From: Sulfitobacter delicatus
GTDB lineage: Bacteria > Pseudomonadota > Alphaproteobacteria > Rhodobacterales > Rhodobacteraceae
Direction: 5' to 3'
Length of the DNA: 64,000 nucleotides
Assembly (NCBI RefSeq): GCF_900102535.1
Contig: NZ_FNBP01000003.1
Coordinates: 132,754 to 196,753, forward strand
The notes below the pieces were generated by a model that saw nothing but the letters and a program-made list of their open reading frames with translations, made no database searches and was not told the DNA's origin. Each line of letters opens with the position of its first letter. The stretch's first letter is position 1. The position numbers and the translations under genes are program-made. Positions 16,613 through 26,196 of this stretch are shown here, in pieces.

Positions 16613-16852
16613 TCAGTCAGCGACTACATCCGCCAGCCAATGTACCTTTCCTCGCGCGCCCGTATAGGCCTCTTCAAAGGTGTGAAATACTGCCGCGCCG
16701 TGATGGCCAATGCTATACTACCCGCGGCCATCCTCCGGGTCTCTGCGAAACTCGTCGAACCCATAGGCGCCGTCAGGCCGCTGGAAAATGTCGACGCAAA
16801 TGGTCTCCCCATCAAGATTGACCGAGCGGATCACTTTGTTCTCATGCGCCAT
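16613..16852 (-). pseudogene. Small conserved-looking gene interrupted by one amber codon
   Basis: On the minus strand an ATG opens MAHENKVIRSVNLDGETICV, and the frame continues to DPEDGRG, then a TAG at 16718-16720. After the TAG the same frame runs on for 34 sensible residues (YSIGHHGAAVFHTFEEAYTG, ending LADVVAD) to a TGA. The uninterrupted frame and protein-like composition on both sides suggest a single TGG-to-TAG change in a 79-residue protein. I do not know the family. A sequencing error, a recent mutation or a shorter 44-aa product are alternatives. It lies between the DUF992 gene and acs. Confidence 0.6.
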
Positions 16853-16924
16853 GGGCTGCTTTCAGGCGGTTAGGTGCAACCGGCGACGGGAAACCCCACC
16901 GCCGGTCTAATTTCGTCCGCCGCC

Positions 16925-18880
16925 TTAGCGGTTCATCCTGTTGTCGATCAGATCATCCACCACCGAAGGATCGGCCAGTGTCGAGGTGTCGCCCAAAGCG
17001 CCGTAGTCATTCTCAGCGATCTTACGCAAGATACGCCGCATGATCTTGCCGGAGCGGGTCTTGGGCAGACCGGGCGCCCATTGGATCAGGTCGGGGGAAG
17101 CAATCGGGCCGATTTCCTGCCGGACCCAGTTCCGCAACTCGGTGCGCAGCTCTTCGGACGGTTCCTCGCCGCTCATCAGGGTGACATAGCAATAGATACC
17201 TTGGCCCTTGACCTCATGCGGGTATCCGACAACGGCAGCTTCGGCGACCTTATGATGCGCAACCAGCGCGCTTTCCACTTCTGCCGTGCCCATGCGGTGG
17301 CCCGAGACGTTGATAACGTCATCTACGCGGCCAGTGATCCAATAGTCGCCGTCCGCGTCGCGTTTGCAGCCGTCGCCTGTGAAGTAATAGCCCGGGTAAT
17401 CCGCGAAATAGGTTTTCTCGAAGCGCTCATGGTCGCCCCAGATGGTGCGCATCTGGCCGGGCCAACTGTCGGCGATGCAGAGCACGCCTTCGGCGGGGTT
17501 GCCGTCGATTTCCTGTCCGGAGGTCGGGTCCAGCACGACGGGTTTGATGCCGAAGAAGGGTTTCATCGCAGCACCTGGTTTCATGTCATGGGCGCCGGGC
17601 AGGGGGGTCATCAGGTGGCCGCCGGTTTCGGTCTGCCACCATGTGTCGACGATGGGGCAGCGGCTGTGGCCGACGACCTCGTGATACCATGTCCAGGCTT
17701 CGGGGTTGATCGGCTCGCCCACGGTGCCGAGGATGCGCAGCGACGACAGGTCGCTCTTGGTGACGAAGTCCTTGCCTTGCCCCATGAGCGCGCGGATGGC
17801 GGTCGGGGCAGTGTAGAACTGTGTCACCTTGTGCTTCTCGCAGACCTGCCAAAAGCGGCTCGCGTCGGGGTAGGTCGGCACGCCTTCGAACATCAGCGTG
17901 GTAGCGCCATTGGCCAGTGGGCCATAGACGATATAGCTGTGGCCGGTGACCCAGCCCACGTCCGCGGTGCACCAGTAGATGTCGCCATCGTGGTAATCAA
18001 ACGTCACCTCATGGGTCAGGGCCGCATAGGTGATATAGCCGCCGGTGGTGTGGACCACGCCCTTGGGCTGGCCGGTGGAGCCGGAGGTGTAGAGGATGAA
18101 CAGCGGGTCTTCGGCGCCCATGGCGACGGGCTCGCAGGTCTCGGAGGCTTCTTTCGCCAGCGCGTTGTAGTCGCGGTCGCGGGCGTCGTCCCATGCCACA
18201 TCGCCGCCGGTGCGGCGCACGACGAGGCATTGCACGGAGGCATCGCATTGCGCCAGCGCCTTGTCGGCATTGGCCTTAAGCGGGGTCGCCTTGCCGCCGC
18301 GCGGGGCTTCGTCGGCGGTGATGACCACCTTGGCCTCGGAGCCGTTGACGCGGGCGGCCAGCGCATCGGGCGAGAATCCGGCAAAAACGATGGAATGGAT
18401 CGCGCCGATCCTTGCGCAGGCCAGCATGGCATAGGCGGCTTCGGGGATCATTGGCATGTAGATGATGACGCGGTCGCCCTTGTCGACGCCAAGATCGCGC
18501 AGAACATTGGCCATGCGACAGGTATTGGCGTGCAAGTCGCGGTAGCTGATGTGCAAAGCGTCGTCCTTGGGGTCGTCCGGCTCCCAAATGATCGCGGTCT
18601 GGTCGCCGCGGGTTTCTAAGTGGCGGTCGATGCAATTGGCGCTGACGTTCAGCTCGCCATCGGCAAACCAGTTGATCTTGACCGCGCCGAGGTCGAAATT
18701 CACGTCGCGCACTTGGGTAAAGGGTTTGATCCAGTCGATCCGCTGCGCCTGTTCGCGCCAGAAACCGTCAGTATCGGTGACCGAGGCGTCATACATCGCC
18801 GCATAGCGTTCGGCATTCACATGGGCGCGGGCGACCATGTCGGCAGATGGCGGATAGGTCTTGTCGGTGGCGTCGGACAT
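16925..18880 (-). CDS. acsA: Acetyl-CoA synthetase
   Basis: Converts acetate, ATP and CoA to acetyl-CoA via acetyl-AMP in the cytoplasm. The 651-residue protein has the usual family length, the adenylation P-loop [19 protein letters not shown] near residue 263, the [20 protein letters not shown] hinge region, and [11 protein letters not shown] near residue 611 whose lysine is the known acetylation-controlled catalytic residue. GGGAGGAACC precedes the ATG. It is divergent from the dctPQM transporter genes, which may bring in a small organic acid that ends as acetate or propionate; that link is inference. Confidence 0.96.
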   Translation of the reverse strand: MSDATDKTYPPSADMVARAHVNAERYAAMYDASVTDTDGFWREQAQRIDWIKPFTQVRDVNFDLGAVKINWFADGELNVSANCIDRHLETRGDQTAIIWEPDDPKDDALHISYRDLHANTCRMANVLRDLGVDKGDRVIIYMPMIPEAAYAMLACARIGAIHSIVFAGFSPDALAARVNGSEAKVVITADEAPRGGKATPLKANADKALAQCDASVQCLVVRRTGGDVAWDDARDRDYNALAKEASETCEPVAMGAEDPLFILYTSGSTGQPKGVVHTTGGYITYAALTHEVTFDYHDGDIYWCTADVGWVTGHSYIVYGPLANGATTLMFEGVPTYPDASRFWQVCEKHKVTQFYTAPTAIRALMGQGKDFVTKSDLSSLRILGTVGEPINPEAWTWYHEVVGHSRCPIVDTWWQTETGGHLMTPLPGAHDMKPGAAMKPFFGIKPVVLDPTSGQEIDGNPAEGVLCIADSWPGQMRTIWGDHERFEKTYFADYPGYYFTGDGCKRDADGDYWITGRVDDVINVSGHRMGTAEVESALVAHHKVAEAAVVGYPHEVKGQGIYCYVTLMSGEEPSEELRTELRNWVRQEIGPIASPDLIQWAPGLPKTRSGKIMRRILRKIAENDYGALGDTSTLADPSVVDDLIDNRMNR

Positions 18881-19230
18881 GGTGGTTCCTCCCTGAATGT
18901 GCGCGTCATGCCACGGTGTGCAGGCCAGGCCTGCCTCCCCCTGGCGTCCTCCTCGGCGGGATCATAACGGTCCGTGAAAAGAAGTGAATAAGCAACTGGA
19001 ATACAAGGGCTTGTCTGTAAAGGTTTTTCCGGATTGTCACAGTTATTGTAAATTTTGAGATCGTGGCGGCAGATTCAGGCGTCTTTTCAATCCGTTGACG
19101 GTCAAACCTTGGCAATACGGCTTGCGGGCGGGAAATTTGCGCGGCATCACAGGGTTGGCAGGTCGCGCAGCCCGCGCTAGCCTGTCTGCCAATCCGCCCG
19201 ACAAGGGGCGGCAAAAATGGGAGAGAGATC
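18881..19230. other. Divergent regulatory region acs / dctP
   Basis: 350 bases without a credible gene between two divergent units. It contains an inverted repeat GCAGGC-CAG-GCCTGC (18920-18934) in the acs leader and an AT-rich middle (18980-19090) where promoters are expected. TTGACG at 19095 is a possible -35 for dctP without a good -10. No operator is recognised. Confidence 0.35.
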
Positions 19231-20247
19231 ATGAACAAATTGCTGAGCGGCGCTGCCGCCTGTGCCCTGAGTGTCGCCTTTGTAGGCGAAGCTGCGGCGA
19301 CCGACTGGAACGCCTCTGTCTGGGGCAAACGCCGCGCCTTTACCGAGCATGTTGAGAAGATTGCTGAACTGGTCAGCGAGAAGACCGACGGCGAATTCAC
19401 CATCAACGTCAGCTACGGCGGTCTGTCCAAGAACCGTGAGAACCTTGACGGTATCTCCATCGGCGCATTTGAAATGGCCCAGTTTTGCGCGGGCTACCAC
19501 CCTGACAAGAACCGCGCGATCACCGTGCTGGAACTGCCTTTCCTCGGCGTAAGCAACCTCGAAGAAGAAGTTGCGGTGTCCAAAGCTGTCTATGACCACC
19601 CCGCCGTGGCCGAAGAGATGGCGCAGTGGAACGCCAAGATGCTGATGACCTCGCCCATGCCGCAGTACAACCTTGTGGGCACCGGCGATCCGCGGACCAC
19701 GCTGGAAGATTTCGACGGCATGCGGGTGCGTGCGACCGGCGGTTTGGGCAAAGCGTTTGAAGCCGTGGGCGCTGTGCCTACCTCGGTGACGTCCTCCGAA
19801 GCTTATAACGCGATGGAATCGGGTGTCGTCGACACCGTGGCCTTCGCCCAGCACGCGCATCTGTCCTTTGGCACGATCAACAAGGCCGATTGGTGGACCG
19901 CGAACCTCAACCCCGGCACTGTGAACTGCCCGGTTGTCGTCAACATCGACGCCTATGATGCGCTGAGCGACGAAGAGCGCGAAGCGCTCGACAGCTCAGT
20001 CGACGAGGCGCTGGATCACTATCTGGCCAACTACGGCGAGCTGCTCAAGAAATGGGATTCCATCCTTGAGGAAAAGGGCGTCGAGAAGGTTGAATTCAGC
20101 GACGACGTGATCGCCGAGTTCAAGGAAAAAGCCGCTGATCCGGCGCGTGAAGCTTGGATCAAAGAGATGGAAGCCCAAGGCATCCCGGGTCAGGAGCTCT
20201 ATGACCTCGTGATGGAAACCCTTGAAAAAGAACGCGCTTCCAACTAA
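19231..20247 (+). CDS. dctP: TRAP transporter substrate-binding protein DctP
   Basis: The periplasmic solute receptor of a tripartite ATP-independent transporter (338 residues). A signal peptide ends near Ala23 (FVGEAAATDW). The conserved TRAP region GMRVRATGGLGKAFEAVGAV near residues 164-183 holds the arginine that salt-bridges the ligand carboxylate, and EAYNAMESGVVDTV follows. The solute is therefore likely an organic acid anion, identity unknown. GGGAGAGAG precedes the ATG. A GC-rich hairpin separates it from dctQ, a usual way to make more receptor than permease. Confidence 0.93.
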   Translation: MNKLLSGAAACALSVAFVGEAAATDWNASVWGKRRAFTEHVEKIAELVSEKTDGEFTINVSYGGLSKNRENLDGISIGAFEMAQFCAGYHPDKNRAITVLELPFLGVSNLEEEVAVSKAVYDHPAVAEEMAQWNAKMLMTSPMPQYNLVGTGDPRTTLEDFDGMRVRATGGLGKAFEAVGAVPTSVTSSEAYNAMESGVVDTVAFAQHAHLSFGTINKADWWTANLNPGTVNCPVVVNIDAYDALSDEEREALDSSVDEALDHYLANYGELLKKWDSILEEKGVEKVEFSDDVIAEFKEKAADPAREAWIKEMEAQGIPGQELYDLVMETLEKERASN

Positions 20248-20271
20248 GCGGCGCGTGCTCTTTGTGATTTG

Positions 20272-20297
20272 GGGCCGTGCGGAACACCGCGCGGCCC
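20272..20297 (+). terminator. Intra-operon stem-loop dctP/dctQ
   Basis: GGGCCGTGCGG-AACA-CCGCGCGGCCC makes an 11-bp stem with one G-T pair, followed by TTGGTC and no U-run. It probably stabilises the dctP message or terminates partially. Confidence 0.6.
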
Positions 20298-20335
20298 TTG
20301 GTCTCTGCGCAGATATTCATTGAAAGGGATCGCCC

Positions 20336-20965
20336 ATGGCTGGTTCATCTGCCGTGCTGGAGGACAGCAGTCTTCTTAGCCGCCTCGATAGGGGGCTCTT
20401 GAAGCTAGAAACCATCTTTGCCCTGGTCTCGGGCATTGCTGTTTTCATGCTGATGGTCTTGGCCGTCTGGTCCGTGGGGGGGCGCAAGTTTTTCTCGACG
20501 CCGCTGGCGGGTTACGTCGACTGGATCGAAGCCGCGATGCCTTTCATCGCCATCATGGGCATTGCCTATACCCAGCGGATGGGCGGGCATGTTCGGATGG
20601 ACATCGTCATTGGCCAGCTTAAGGGTCGCGCACTCTGGGCGGCGGAACTGCTCTCGGTGGTGCTGATCCTTTTGCTCATGCTGGCCCTCACTTGGGGCGC
20701 ATGGGCGCATTTCGACCGCAGCTTTGACATGACCAAGCCCCTGTGGAGCCGCGACAGTTCAATCGACATCGGGCTGCCGATTTGGCCGAGCAAACTGGTG
20801 GTGCCGCTGGCCTTTGGCGTGATCTGCCTGCGGCTGGTGCTGCAAATCTGGGGCTATGGACGCGCCTTAGTCCTGGGGCTCGAGCGCCCTGTCGCCGTGC
20901 CGCTGGTGCAATCCGCGGCGGAACAAGCAATGGCCGAGGCCGAACATCTGGATGGACGTGACTGA
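20336..20965 (+). CDS. dctQ: TRAP transporter small permease DctQ
   Basis: The small membrane subunit (209 residues) with four predicted helices: FALVSGIAVFMLMVLAVWSV, AAMPFIAIMGIAYT, the segment LLSVVLILLLMLALTWGAW, and KLVVPLAFGVICLRLVL. The RMGGHVRMD stretch between helices 2 and 3 is typical of DctQ. It joins DctM in the sodium- or proton-coupled transport unit. AAAGGGA precedes the ATG. The stop overlaps the dctM start by one base (TGATG). Confidence 0.92.
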   Translation: MAGSSAVLEDSSLLSRLDRGLLKLETIFALVSGIAVFMLMVLAVWSVGGRKFFSTPLAGYVDWIEAAMPFIAIMGIAYTQRMGGHVRMDIVIGQLKGRALWAAELLSVVLILLLMLALTWGAWAHFDRSFDMTKPLWSRDSSIDIGLPIWPSKLVVPLAFGVICLRLVLQIWGYGRALVLGLERPVAVPLVQSAAEQAMAEAEHLDGRD

Positions 20966-22365
20966 TGGATCCTATTGAAATCGGCCTTTGGGTCTCGGCT
21001 GGCATGATGGTGATGGTGATCTTGGGCATGCGGGTGGCCTTTGCCGCCGCCATGGCGGGGCTCGTGGGCCTCATCTGGATTTTCTGGGCCAAGAAGGGCA
21101 TGGAGTGGGACCAACTGGGCTGGGCACTGACCGTGGCGATCAAGACCGCCGGGCAGGTGCCGCACTCGAAAGTGTCGAGCCAGACGCTGTCGCTGATCCC
21201 GACCTTCATTCTCATTGGTTTTCTTGCCTATTACGCGGGTCTGACCAAAGCGCTTTTCGAGGCCGCCAAACGTTGGATCGCTTGGGTGCCGGGCGGCTTG
21301 GCCGTGTCGACCGTTTTTGCGACGGCGGGATTTGCCGCCGTCTCCGGCGCGTCCGTGGCCACTGCGGCGGTCTTTGCGCGTATCGCCATCCCTGAGATGC
21401 TGAAGATTGGCTATAACAAACAGTTCGCGGCGGGTGTTGTGGCGGCAGGCGGCACGCTGGCCTCACTGATCCCGCCCTCGGCGATCCTCGTGATCTACGC
21501 GATCATCGTGGAGCAAGACGTGGGCAAGCTGCTGCTGGCAGGCTTCATCCCCGGCGCATTCTCTGCCGTGGTCTATGCAATCCTGATCGTTGGTATCGCG
21601 ATGATCTGGAAGAACGTTGGCCCGCCCGTCGGCGGCTTCACATGGCGCGAACGCTTTGCCTCGCTGCCGGCGGCCTTGCCGATCGTGGCCGTGGTCGTGA
21701 TCATCATCTTCTTCGTCTACAACCCCTTCGGCGACGCTTGGGGCACGCCGACAGAGGGCGGGGCCGTGGGGGCGTTTATCGTCTTCTGCATGGCGGTCTT
21801 CCGAGGCATGCGACTGGCCGAGTTGAAAGACGCGCTTCTGGAGACCGCAAAGCTCACCGTGATGATCTTTACCATCATCTGGGGCGTGCTGATCTACGTG
21901 CGCTTTCTGGGCTTTGCCGATCTGCCCGGCGCCTTCGCTGACTGGATCTCCTCACTCGAAACCTCGCCCATGCTGATCCTGATCTGCATCCTGCTGGCCT
22001 ATGCGGTGCTGGGGATGTTCATGGATGCCATTGGGATGCTGCTGCTGACCCTGCCGGTGGTGTATCCGGCGGTCATGGCGCTGAACGGGGGCGAGATGGT
22101 CTCGGCCGCGGACAGTGCCTTTGGCATGTCCGGCCCGATGTGCGCGATTTGGTTCGGCATTCTGGTGGTGAAAATGGCTGAGTTCTGTCTCATCACCCCG
22201 CCCATCGGTTTGAACTGTTTCGTCGTTGCGGGCGTGCGCCCTGACCTCAGCGTGCAGGACGTGTTCCGCGGCGTGATGCCCTTTTTCGTGGCAGACGGTG
22301 TGACCATCGCCCTTTTGGTGGCCTTCCCGCAGATCGTGCTCTGGCTGCCGTCACTGGCGGGTTGA
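20965..22365 (+). CDS. dctM: TRAP transporter large permease DctM
   Basis: The 466-residue ion-coupled permease subunit with about twelve helices. Family signatures are ASVATAAVFARIAIPEM, GGTLASLIPPSAILVIYAI, and the C-terminal AEFCLITPPIGLNCFVVAG. It takes solute handed over by DctP across the inner membrane. Its TGA directly abuts the stop of the convergent AI-2E permease gene (TGATCA), with no spacer. Confidence 0.95.
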   Translation: MDPIEIGLWVSAGMMVMVILGMRVAFAAAMAGLVGLIWIFWAKKGMEWDQLGWALTVAIKTAGQVPHSKVSSQTLSLIPTFILIGFLAYYAGLTKALFEAAKRWIAWVPGGLAVSTVFATAGFAAVSGASVATAAVFARIAIPEMLKIGYNKQFAAGVVAAGGTLASLIPPSAILVIYAIIVEQDVGKLLLAGFIPGAFSAVVYAILIVGIAMIWKNVGPPVGGFTWRERFASLPAALPIVAVVVIIIFFVYNPFGDAWGTPTEGGAVGAFIVFCMAVFRGMRLAELKDALLETAKLTVMIFTIIWGVLIYVRFLGFADLPGAFADWISSLETSPMLILICILLAYAVLGMFMDAIGMLLLTLPVVYPAVMALNGGEMVSAADSAFGMSGPMCAIWFGILVVKMAEFCLITPPIGLNCFVVAGVRPDLSVQDVFRGVMPFFVADGVTIALLVAFPQIVLWLPSLAG

Positions 22366-23478
22366 TCACCCAATGCTCGGCTTCTCCGCGGCGGCGTCTT
22401 CCGTCGCGGGGAGGCTCACATCCGGCTCGGACTTGTCGAGGAAATGCCCGATCATATTGAGGGCGGTGACGTTCTCACAGATCACCTTGAATACCACGAG
22501 GAAGGGCACCGCGACCAGGGCGCCCGCAATGCCCCAGAGCCAGCCCCAAAAAACGACCGTCAGGAACACCGCAACCGTGTTCAACTCCAACCGCCGTCCG
22601 ACGAGGTAGGGGGTGATGAACTGCCCCTCCAGCCCGGTCAAAATCTGGTAACCCAGCGGCGCAAGGATCGCGTAGCCCACACTGTCGAAGGTTGCGATGG
22701 CATAGGCACCGACCAGTACCGCGCCGATCACGCCGCCGATATAGGGCAGGAAGTTCAGCAGGAAGGCGGCGAGCCCCCAAACGTAAGGAACCGGCAGCCC
22801 AAGCGCGAAAAGGTAAAGCCCGACCGAGACGCCGAGGCCCGCGTTGATCATCGTGATGGTCAGCAGGTAGCGCGAGACGCGGCGCTCCACATCGTAAACG
22901 GCTTTCAGCGCACGTTTTTTGCCGGTGAAGGTTTGGAAGGACTGAACAAGCTTAAGATAAAACAGATCGCCCGAGGCCAGCAGGAACAGGGCGAGCACGA
23001 GTGCGACCGCAATGGTCCCGCCGATCTTGGCACCGGTGTTCATCGCGTTGTCGAGCAGGCCGGGCTGTTTCATCACAACCTCTTCTGCATTGCCGCCCGC
23101 GCCGTTTTCCGTGGTAATCTTTTCGACTTCCTCCGTCGCCGACCGCACATTCTCGACCGTCTGCGCCCAACCCTGAAGTTTGCGTCGTATCTCATTGCCC
23201 ATGCTGGGTATTTCGTCCGCCCAAGAGGCAACAGTGCCAGCAGATAGGCCAACCAGAACAAAAATCACCAGCCCCGCCGCGCCGATCAGCAGCACGGCAC
23301 CAAGGGGAGGCGGCACACCGAGCTTTTCAAGCGCGCGGTTTACCGGGCTGAGAGTTAGTGCCAGCAGGAATCCTAGAAGGATCGGCAGCAGCAGGTCTTT
23401 GGCAAAATAGGCGGTGACGAAGAGGGCGATGAGCACCAGAACTTCCAATAGCCGTCTGATCGCTGCAATGTCACTCAA
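22366..23478 (-). CDS. AI-2E family transporter
   Basis: A membrane protein of about 370 residues with the AI-2E (PerM/YdiK) fold: paired N-terminal helices (LEVLVLIALFVTAYFAKDLL and LLPILLGFLLALTLSP), a long soluble loop (residues about 90-155), then a helix bundle ending LTVVFWGWLWGIAGALVAVP. Members are proposed exporters of autoinducer-2 or ions; the substrate here is unknown. I favour the TTG at 23478 (LSDIAAIRR) because GGGGGA lies upstream; an ATG at 23571 would add 31 residues. It runs in the same direction as the SbcC-like gene 115 bases upstream. Confidence 0.85.
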   Translation of the reverse strand: MSDIAAIRRLLEVLVLIALFVTAYFAKDLLLPILLGFLLALTLSPVNRALEKLGVPPPLGAVLLIGAAGLVIFVLVGLSAGTVASWADEIPSMGNEIRRKLQGWAQTVENVRSATEEVEKITTENGAGGNAEEVVMKQPGLLDNAMNTGAKIGGTIAVALVLALFLLASGDLFYLKLVQSFQTFTGKKRALKAVYDVERRVSRYLLTITMINAGLGVSVGLYLFALGLPVPYVWGLAAFLLNFLPYIGGVIGAVLVGAYAIATFDSVGYAILAPLGYQILTGLEGQFITPYLVGRRLELNTVAVFLTVVFWGWLWGIAGALVAVPFLVVFKVICENVTALNMIGHFLDKSEPDVSLPATEDAAAEKPSIG

Positions 23479-23592
23479 TGTCCGTCCCCCTTGCCCCGCG
23501 CTGGTGTGGTCCGGCGCGGGCTCTGCAAAGGCAACGCACGAGGGGGGTAAAGGTTCACCTCCGCGCTGCACTAAAGTGCGAAATACAATTCT

Positions 23593-26196
23593 CTACGAGG
23601 TGGGCGCAGACGTCTCCAAGCACAGAGCTTTGCCCCCAAGCGCACGAAAGGCACGCTGGCGGCAGGTCAGCACAATGATCTGCATGTCACTCGCCTGCCG
23701 GTGCAGAGCGTCAAACATCCGCTCGATCCGGTCGTCGTCGGTAAAGACCAGAGCGTCGTCGAGGATCACCGGGGCGATGCGCCCGGCGCGGGCCAGCATT
23801 TTGGCAAAGGCGAGGCGTACCATCAGGGCCACCTGTTCCTGCGTACCGCCCGAGAGGATATCGATCGGCTCTTCCCGCCCATTGCGGATCAGCGCATGTG
23901 GCAGCAGCGACTCCTCGCCCCAGGTGAGTTCCGCATCGGGCCAGAGCAATTGCAGCAGCGGTTTAAGCTCGGCCACAATAGGCGCGAAATAGCGGTCGCG
24001 GGCCTCGTTCCGGGCGGTTTGTAACGCATCTTCGAGCCGGGTCAGCACCGCGACTTCGTGATCGATCCGCGCCAGCGTGGCTTCTGCGGCCTGCAATTCC
24101 TGTGTGGTTTCCGCGAGGCGTTCTTCGACCGCATCGCCTGAGGCACGGCTGATCCGCTCGTTGAGCCGCGCAAGGAGCGGGCGCAGGCGGGCGATTTCGT
24201 CTTGGGCCTGTGTCTCGACCGAAGTGGCGCGGTCCAGCGCGGCTTTGAGGCTTGCCAAGTCCGGAGCGCCTTCGGCCTTTTCAGCATGGGCGGCGCGGGC
24301 CTGTGCGAAGGCAGCGGCGGTTTGGGTAACCTGCGCGGTGAGGGCATCTTCCGAGAGGTCACCCAGCTTGGCCTGCTGCGCCTCTGCGCGGCGCAACCGA
24401 TCACGCAGGGACGTGAGCAGAGCGTCCGCCCGTGCGGCTTCTGTGCGGGCTTCGGCGAGCTGTTCGGCGGCGGCTTCGCGGGCGCTGCGGCGCTCAGAAT
24501 AGGCGGTCTGCGCGGCCAGCAAGGCCTTTTCGGCCTCTTCAAGGTCGGGGGCATCTTCCTCAGCGTCCATATCCGGGATTTCTGCCAGCGCTGCACGAAG
24601 TGGGGCGATGCCCTCGGGGGCCAGACTGGCGAGCACGGCTTTCGCCTCACCAAAGCGGCGCTGCGCGTCAGCGCGCGTGGCGGCGGCTGTGCGGGCGGCG
24701 TCGAGATCATCAGCGCCCACCTGTGCGAGGGCCGTGCGGAGCTTTTCGGTGGCCGTTTCAAGGGCATGGTCATCTTGCCCGCCCGCGCCGGGGCGGACTT
24801 CAAGCGTTCCGAGACCTTCAATCTTCAACTCCGTGGCGTGGCGCAGGGGGAGGGCTTGGCCGTCGGGTAGGGGACCATCGGGGCCAAGGATCGCCGCGCC
24901 GCCAGGGGTGTAACGTGCCACCACCTGCGTAGCGGTGGCGTCTCGGGCCGCGCGGGTGGCGGAGAGTTCGGCCGCAAGTGTTTCGATGCGCTGGAGGGCG
25001 GCAGCATCAGGGCCGTGTTTTGCGGCGGCTTCGGCAGATTCCATCTGCGCGCGGGTGGCCTCGGCCTGCGCGATGCGGGCCTCCAGAGCTGTGCGACGCT
25101 CGGCCCCGTCGCGGGCTGCTCGGGCGCGTTGGGCAAGACGCTGCGTGGCTTGTGCAGCTTCGAGGTTCGCTTCGGCCTTTTTCAAAGCTGCCTCTGCCTC
25201 CTCCACCGCCGCGCGCTGCTCGGCAAGCGTTTTGGTAGCTGTTTCAGCAGTCGCTTCGGCCTGACGGACTTCCCTTTGGGCGGTTGCAATCTCGGCCAGT
25301 GTCGTGCGCAGGCTCTCCAACTGCGCGGCAGCGCTGTCGGCATTCAAACGCGCAAGTTCAGCGGCCCGCGCAAGTGTCTCAACTTCCTCGGCGTGTCGAA
25401 GCGCTGCGGCATGGGCCGCGCGGGCGGTCTCAAGCTTTGTACGCCGTTCCTCGGCGGCATCGGGCGCTTCCAACTCGCGCAGTGCGCGGCGGCTGCGGGC
25501 GCGCTCGGCGAGAGCTTCCTGCAACTCCTGCACCGTGGCGGTGAGTGTGTCCCGCCGCTCGGCCAAGCTTGCGACCTGTTCCTGCGCGTCCTTCCACGGC
25601 CCGCCAGTGCGTGGGCGCTTGGTGCTGGTGGCATATTGCCCGAGTTCCTCGCGACAGCGGGCCAGCGCCTTATCCATGCGCCGCCCGCCGGTCATTGCCT
25701 CAACCTCGGCCCCGACCGAGGTCATCAAATCGCGCCGCGCCTCCAGCGCCTGCTTTTCTTCTTTGCTTGATCCGCCCGCGAGCGAGGTCATCCCCTGCCG
25801 GACCCAAATCAGCCCCGAAGGCCCGCCCGCGTCGCCGCCGAGCAATTGGGCGATCCAGGCTTCGGCCTCATCCGCTTGCGCGACGAGCGTGCCTCCGCGG
25901 TGCACGGTGGCGAGTGGTTTCTGAAACCAGCGTTTGAACAGCGTAAAGCGGCCATCGTCGGTCTCAACCTCCACGGTCACCTCTGGCGCGCCACCGGCAT
26001 GGGGGCGTAGGGCAGAGACGTCTTTGTCGCGCGAACCGTAGGGTTTGAAGAACAACGCCTGTATTGCGTCGAATAGGGTGGATTTGCCATGCTCATTGGG
26101 CTCGCAAAGCACGTTAATGCCGTCGCCGATGTCGGTTAATTGGGCGGGGTCGGTAAAGCGGCGGACGTTGTTAAGGGTGATGGCGCGGATCTTCAT
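23593..26196 (-). CDS. SbcC/YhaN-like coiled-coil AAA ATPase
   Basis: An 867-residue SMC/Rad50-like ATPase. Walker A lies at residues 31-40 (CEPNEHGKST). Roughly residues 180-730 are Ala/Glu-rich coiled coil. The ABC signature ILSGGTQEQVALMVRLAFAK and Walker B PVILDDALVFTDDDRIERMF are near the C-terminus. It contains no CxxC, so the Rad50/SbcC zinc hook is missing, which fits YhaN better. With the adjacent metallophosphoesterase it should form a nuclease complex acting on DNA ends, as SbcCD and YhaON are thought to. Its start overlaps the stop of the nuclease gene by four bases (ATGA). Confidence 0.9.
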   Translation of the reverse strand: MKIRAITLNNVRRFTDPAQLTDIGDGINVLCEPNEHGKSTLFDAIQALFFKPYGSRDKDVSALRPHAGGAPEVTVEVETDDGRFTLFKRWFQKPLATVHRGGTLVAQADEAEAWIAQLLGGDAGGPSGLIWVRQGMTSLAGGSSKEEKQALEARRDLMTSVGAEVEAMTGGRRMDKALARCREELGQYATSTKRPRTGGPWKDAQEQVASLAERRDTLTATVQELQEALAERARSRRALRELEAPDAAEERRTKLETARAAHAAALRHAEEVETLARAAELARLNADSAAAQLESLRTTLAEIATAQREVRQAEATAETATKTLAEQRAAVEEAEAALKKAEANLEAAQATQRLAQRARAARDGAERRTALEARIAQAEATRAQMESAEAAAKHGPDAAALQRIETLAAELSATRAARDATATQVVARYTPGGAAILGPDGPLPDGQALPLRHATELKIEGLGTLEVRPGAGGQDDHALETATEKLRTALAQVGADDLDAARTAAATRADAQRRFGEAKAVLASLAPEGIAPLRAALAEIPDMDAEEDAPDLEEAEKALLAAQTAYSERRSAREAAAEQLAEARTEAARADALLTSLRDRLRRAEAQQAKLGDLSEDALTAQVTQTAAAFAQARAAHAEKAEGAPDLASLKAALDRATSVETQAQDEIARLRPLLARLNERISRASGDAVEERLAETTQELQAAEATLARIDHEVAVLTRLEDALQTARNEARDRYFAPIVAELKPLLQLLWPDAELTWGEESLLPHALIRNGREEPIDILSGGTQEQVALMVRLAFAKMLARAGRIAPVILDDALVFTDDDRIERMFDALHRQASDMQIIVLTCRQRAFRALGGKALCLETSAPTS

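Noticed and set aside
16718..16720. Programmed read-through or pyrrolysine decoding of the in-frame TAG
   Set aside because: No PYLIS-like context or known user of pyrrolysine is suggested; a simple point mutation explains it better.
16874..18619. A 581-codon open frame on the strand opposite acs
   Set aside because: It mirrors the acetyl-CoA synthetase gene and is rich in Gly, Ala, His and Val as expected of antisense frames in GC-rich DNA; no family motifs.
20281..20290. GGAAC between dctP and dctQ as a stress promoter
   Set aside because: It is the loop side of a GC-rich hairpin and has no NGTT at the right distance.
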